Part shown: positions 5,790 to 6,204 of the stretch, in pieces
Layout: each line of letters opens with the position of its first letter
Numbering within the stretch: the first letter of the stretch is position 1
Source: an uncultured Bacilli bacterium
GTDB taxonomy: Bacteria > Bacillota_I > Bacilli_A > RF39 > UBA660
DNA: 6,204 nt
Assembly (NCBI GenBank): GCA_947585885.1
Contig: CANPXI010000060.1
Location: 1-6,204 of the forward strand
Reading direction: 5' to 3'
Notes under the pieces: model-generated
The model's database searches: none
Told to the model about the DNA's origin: nothing
What the model saw: the letters and a program-made list of their open reading frames with translations, nothing else
Position numbers and translations under genes: made by a program

Positions 5790-5876
5790 GTCTATGCCTA
5801 TCGGCACCTGTCGTAGTATAATACCATAGAGGTATAATACTGTCTAAGCATTTCTGCTCCTGTATCTATATACTAC
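5758..5876 (-). ncRNA. Candidate structured RNA: two matched tetraloop hairpins plus terminator (no family assigned)
   Basis: On the minus strand, two segments 52 bp apart (5863-5841 and 5811-5789) share one layout: ACAGG, a 4-bp stem, a GNNA tetraloop, the other stem arm, UAGACA. The stems differ (AGCA-GAAA-UGCU and UGCC-GAUA-GGCA) but both pair, which looks like compensatory change preserving structure. Between them 5840-5831 and 5825-5816 form a 10-bp stem with one U-U mismatch and a 5-base loop. An 8-bp pairing of 5876-5869 with 5820-5813 competes with part of that stem. The palindromic terminator follows at once. It may be a small RNA of about 100 bases or the 3' end of the DUF2975 mRNA; no gene follows on that strand in this window before antisense VanZ. 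I do not recognise an Rfam class. Confidence 0.5.
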
Positions 5877-5898
5877 AATAATATTTTATTCTAATCAA
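5870..5898 (-). promoter_or_regulatory. Possible promoter for the minus-strand structured RNA (weak)
   Basis: On the minus strand TTGATT (5898-5893) and TAGTAT (5875-5870) are spaced 17 bp. The expected start, seven bases on, is at 5863, the first base of the ACAGG motif. Each box matches consensus at only four of six bases, and the region is AT-rich, so this is tentative. Confidence 0.3.
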
Positions 5899-5913
5899 GT
5901 AAATTTTATCTTT

Positions 5914-6204
5914 TTATTCATTATTATTACTATACATTTGACCTTTAGTTTCAAGCCCTAAAAGTCTACCATATTCAAATATATATGACAAACTAAATAA
6001 GAATAATATTTCTACCAAATCATAAGTTTCAAATTCAATATTTAACTCTGTACTAAGTAATAATTGGAATATCCCACCACCAATATTACTCAATATTATA
6101 ATTATAATCATTTTCCAAGCAATTCTTTTTATTAAACTAACATTTTCTAAAGTAAATGGTGTTTCTCCTTTATTAATATTATCAAATAAAGTTTCTAAAT
6201 GTTT
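5914..6204 (-). CDS. DUF2975 family membrane protein, C-terminal part (5' end outside window)
   Basis: The minus-strand frame is open from the window edge to TAA at 5916-5914, giving 96 visible residues. The ATG at 6111 is internal: the 31 codons before it (KHLETLFDNINKGETPFTLE and on) continue the same family signature, so it is not the start. That LF.NI..G.PFT.EN motif, two hydrophobic segments (about visible residues 29-49 and 66-82) and a final SYIFEYGRLLGLE match the C-terminal half of DUF2975 proteins, which are about 160 residues with four membrane spans. The usual ending YGxxLQxExDxTL is altered here, with a short polar tail (QMYSNNNE). DUF2975 genes are often followed by a small helix-turn-helix gene; none follows here, only the structured RNA and terminator. 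Function unknown. Confidence 0.8.
   Translation of the reverse strand, partial: KHLETLFDNINKGETPFTLENVSLIKRIAWKMIIIIILSNIGGGIFQLLLSTELNIEFETYDLVEILFLFSLSYIFEYGRLLGLETKGQMYSNNNE

Noticed and set aside
5789..5863. CRISPR array or integron-type site
   Set aside because: Only two short copies, with differing internal sequence that preserves pairing; no third repeat, spacer uniformity or cas gene.
5758..5876. NiCo, glycine, c-di-GMP or guanidine-II riboswitch identity for the minus-strand RNA
   Set aside because: The tandem hairpins invited comparison, but their loops (GAAA, GAUA) and flanks (ACAGG, UAGACA) do not match the core motifs I remember for these classes, and no gene follows on that strand in this window.
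5789..5876. Plus-strand reading of the same structured region
   Set aside because: The tetraloops would be UUUC and UAUC rather than GNNA, no terminator follows, and the perfect TATAAT boxes on that strand (5817-5822, 5833-5838) lack a suitable -35.

Overview
The window is strongly AT-rich and uses mostly A- or T-ending codons. Arg is nearly always AGA, Ile is often ATA, and Trp is UGG with no in-frame UGA, so the standard bacterial code fits. AGGAGG-type ribosome binding sites, short intergenic gaps and the protein families (a MepA-type MATE exporter, a cytidylate-kinase-like domain, Flavodoxin_4, DUF1848, VanZ, DUF2975) point to a low-GC Bacillota, most likely an uncultured gut-type Clostridia or Bacilli member. 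The species cannot be told from here.

Layout. (1) 1-993 (+): the C-terminal end of a secreted or surface protein made of roughly 75-residue beta-type repeats, each carrying a pair of cysteines. (2) 1190-1456 (+): a small stand-alone XRE-type regulator with a TTG start. (3) 1457-1607: a compact control region. It holds a near-consensus promoter framed by a perfect 9-bp inverted repeat, then an intrinsic terminator placed before the next gene. A 20-codon reading frame runs through that terminator. (4) 1608-3593 (+): a MATE multidrug exporter fused in one frame to a complete cytidylate-kinase-like domain, closed by a terminator that overlaps its stop codon. (5) 3619-5746 (+): a promoter followed by a tight three-gene operon of membrane-anchored flavodoxin, DUF1848 iron-sulfur protein and VanZ-like membrane protein. 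(6) 5758-5876 (-): a structured stretch read best on the minus strand, with two copies of a GNNA-tetraloop hairpin in shared flanks, then a strong terminator. (7) 5914-6204 (-): the C-terminal part of a DUF2975 membrane protein entering from the right edge.

How it may work together. Parts 3-5 look like an accessory envelope, efflux and redox locus. The exporter appears to be controlled at initiation (inverted repeat on the promoter, perhaps read by the adjacent XRE protein) and at early termination (attenuator with a possible leader peptide). The flavodoxin and the DUF1848 protein could be redox partners, since flavodoxins feed electrons to iron-sulfur enzymes, but the flavodoxin's membrane anchor complicates this. 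The points most worth testing are the MATE-kinase fusion with its attenuator, and the unassigned minus-strand RNA at 5758-5876. All family assignments were made by eye from motifs; no search was run.
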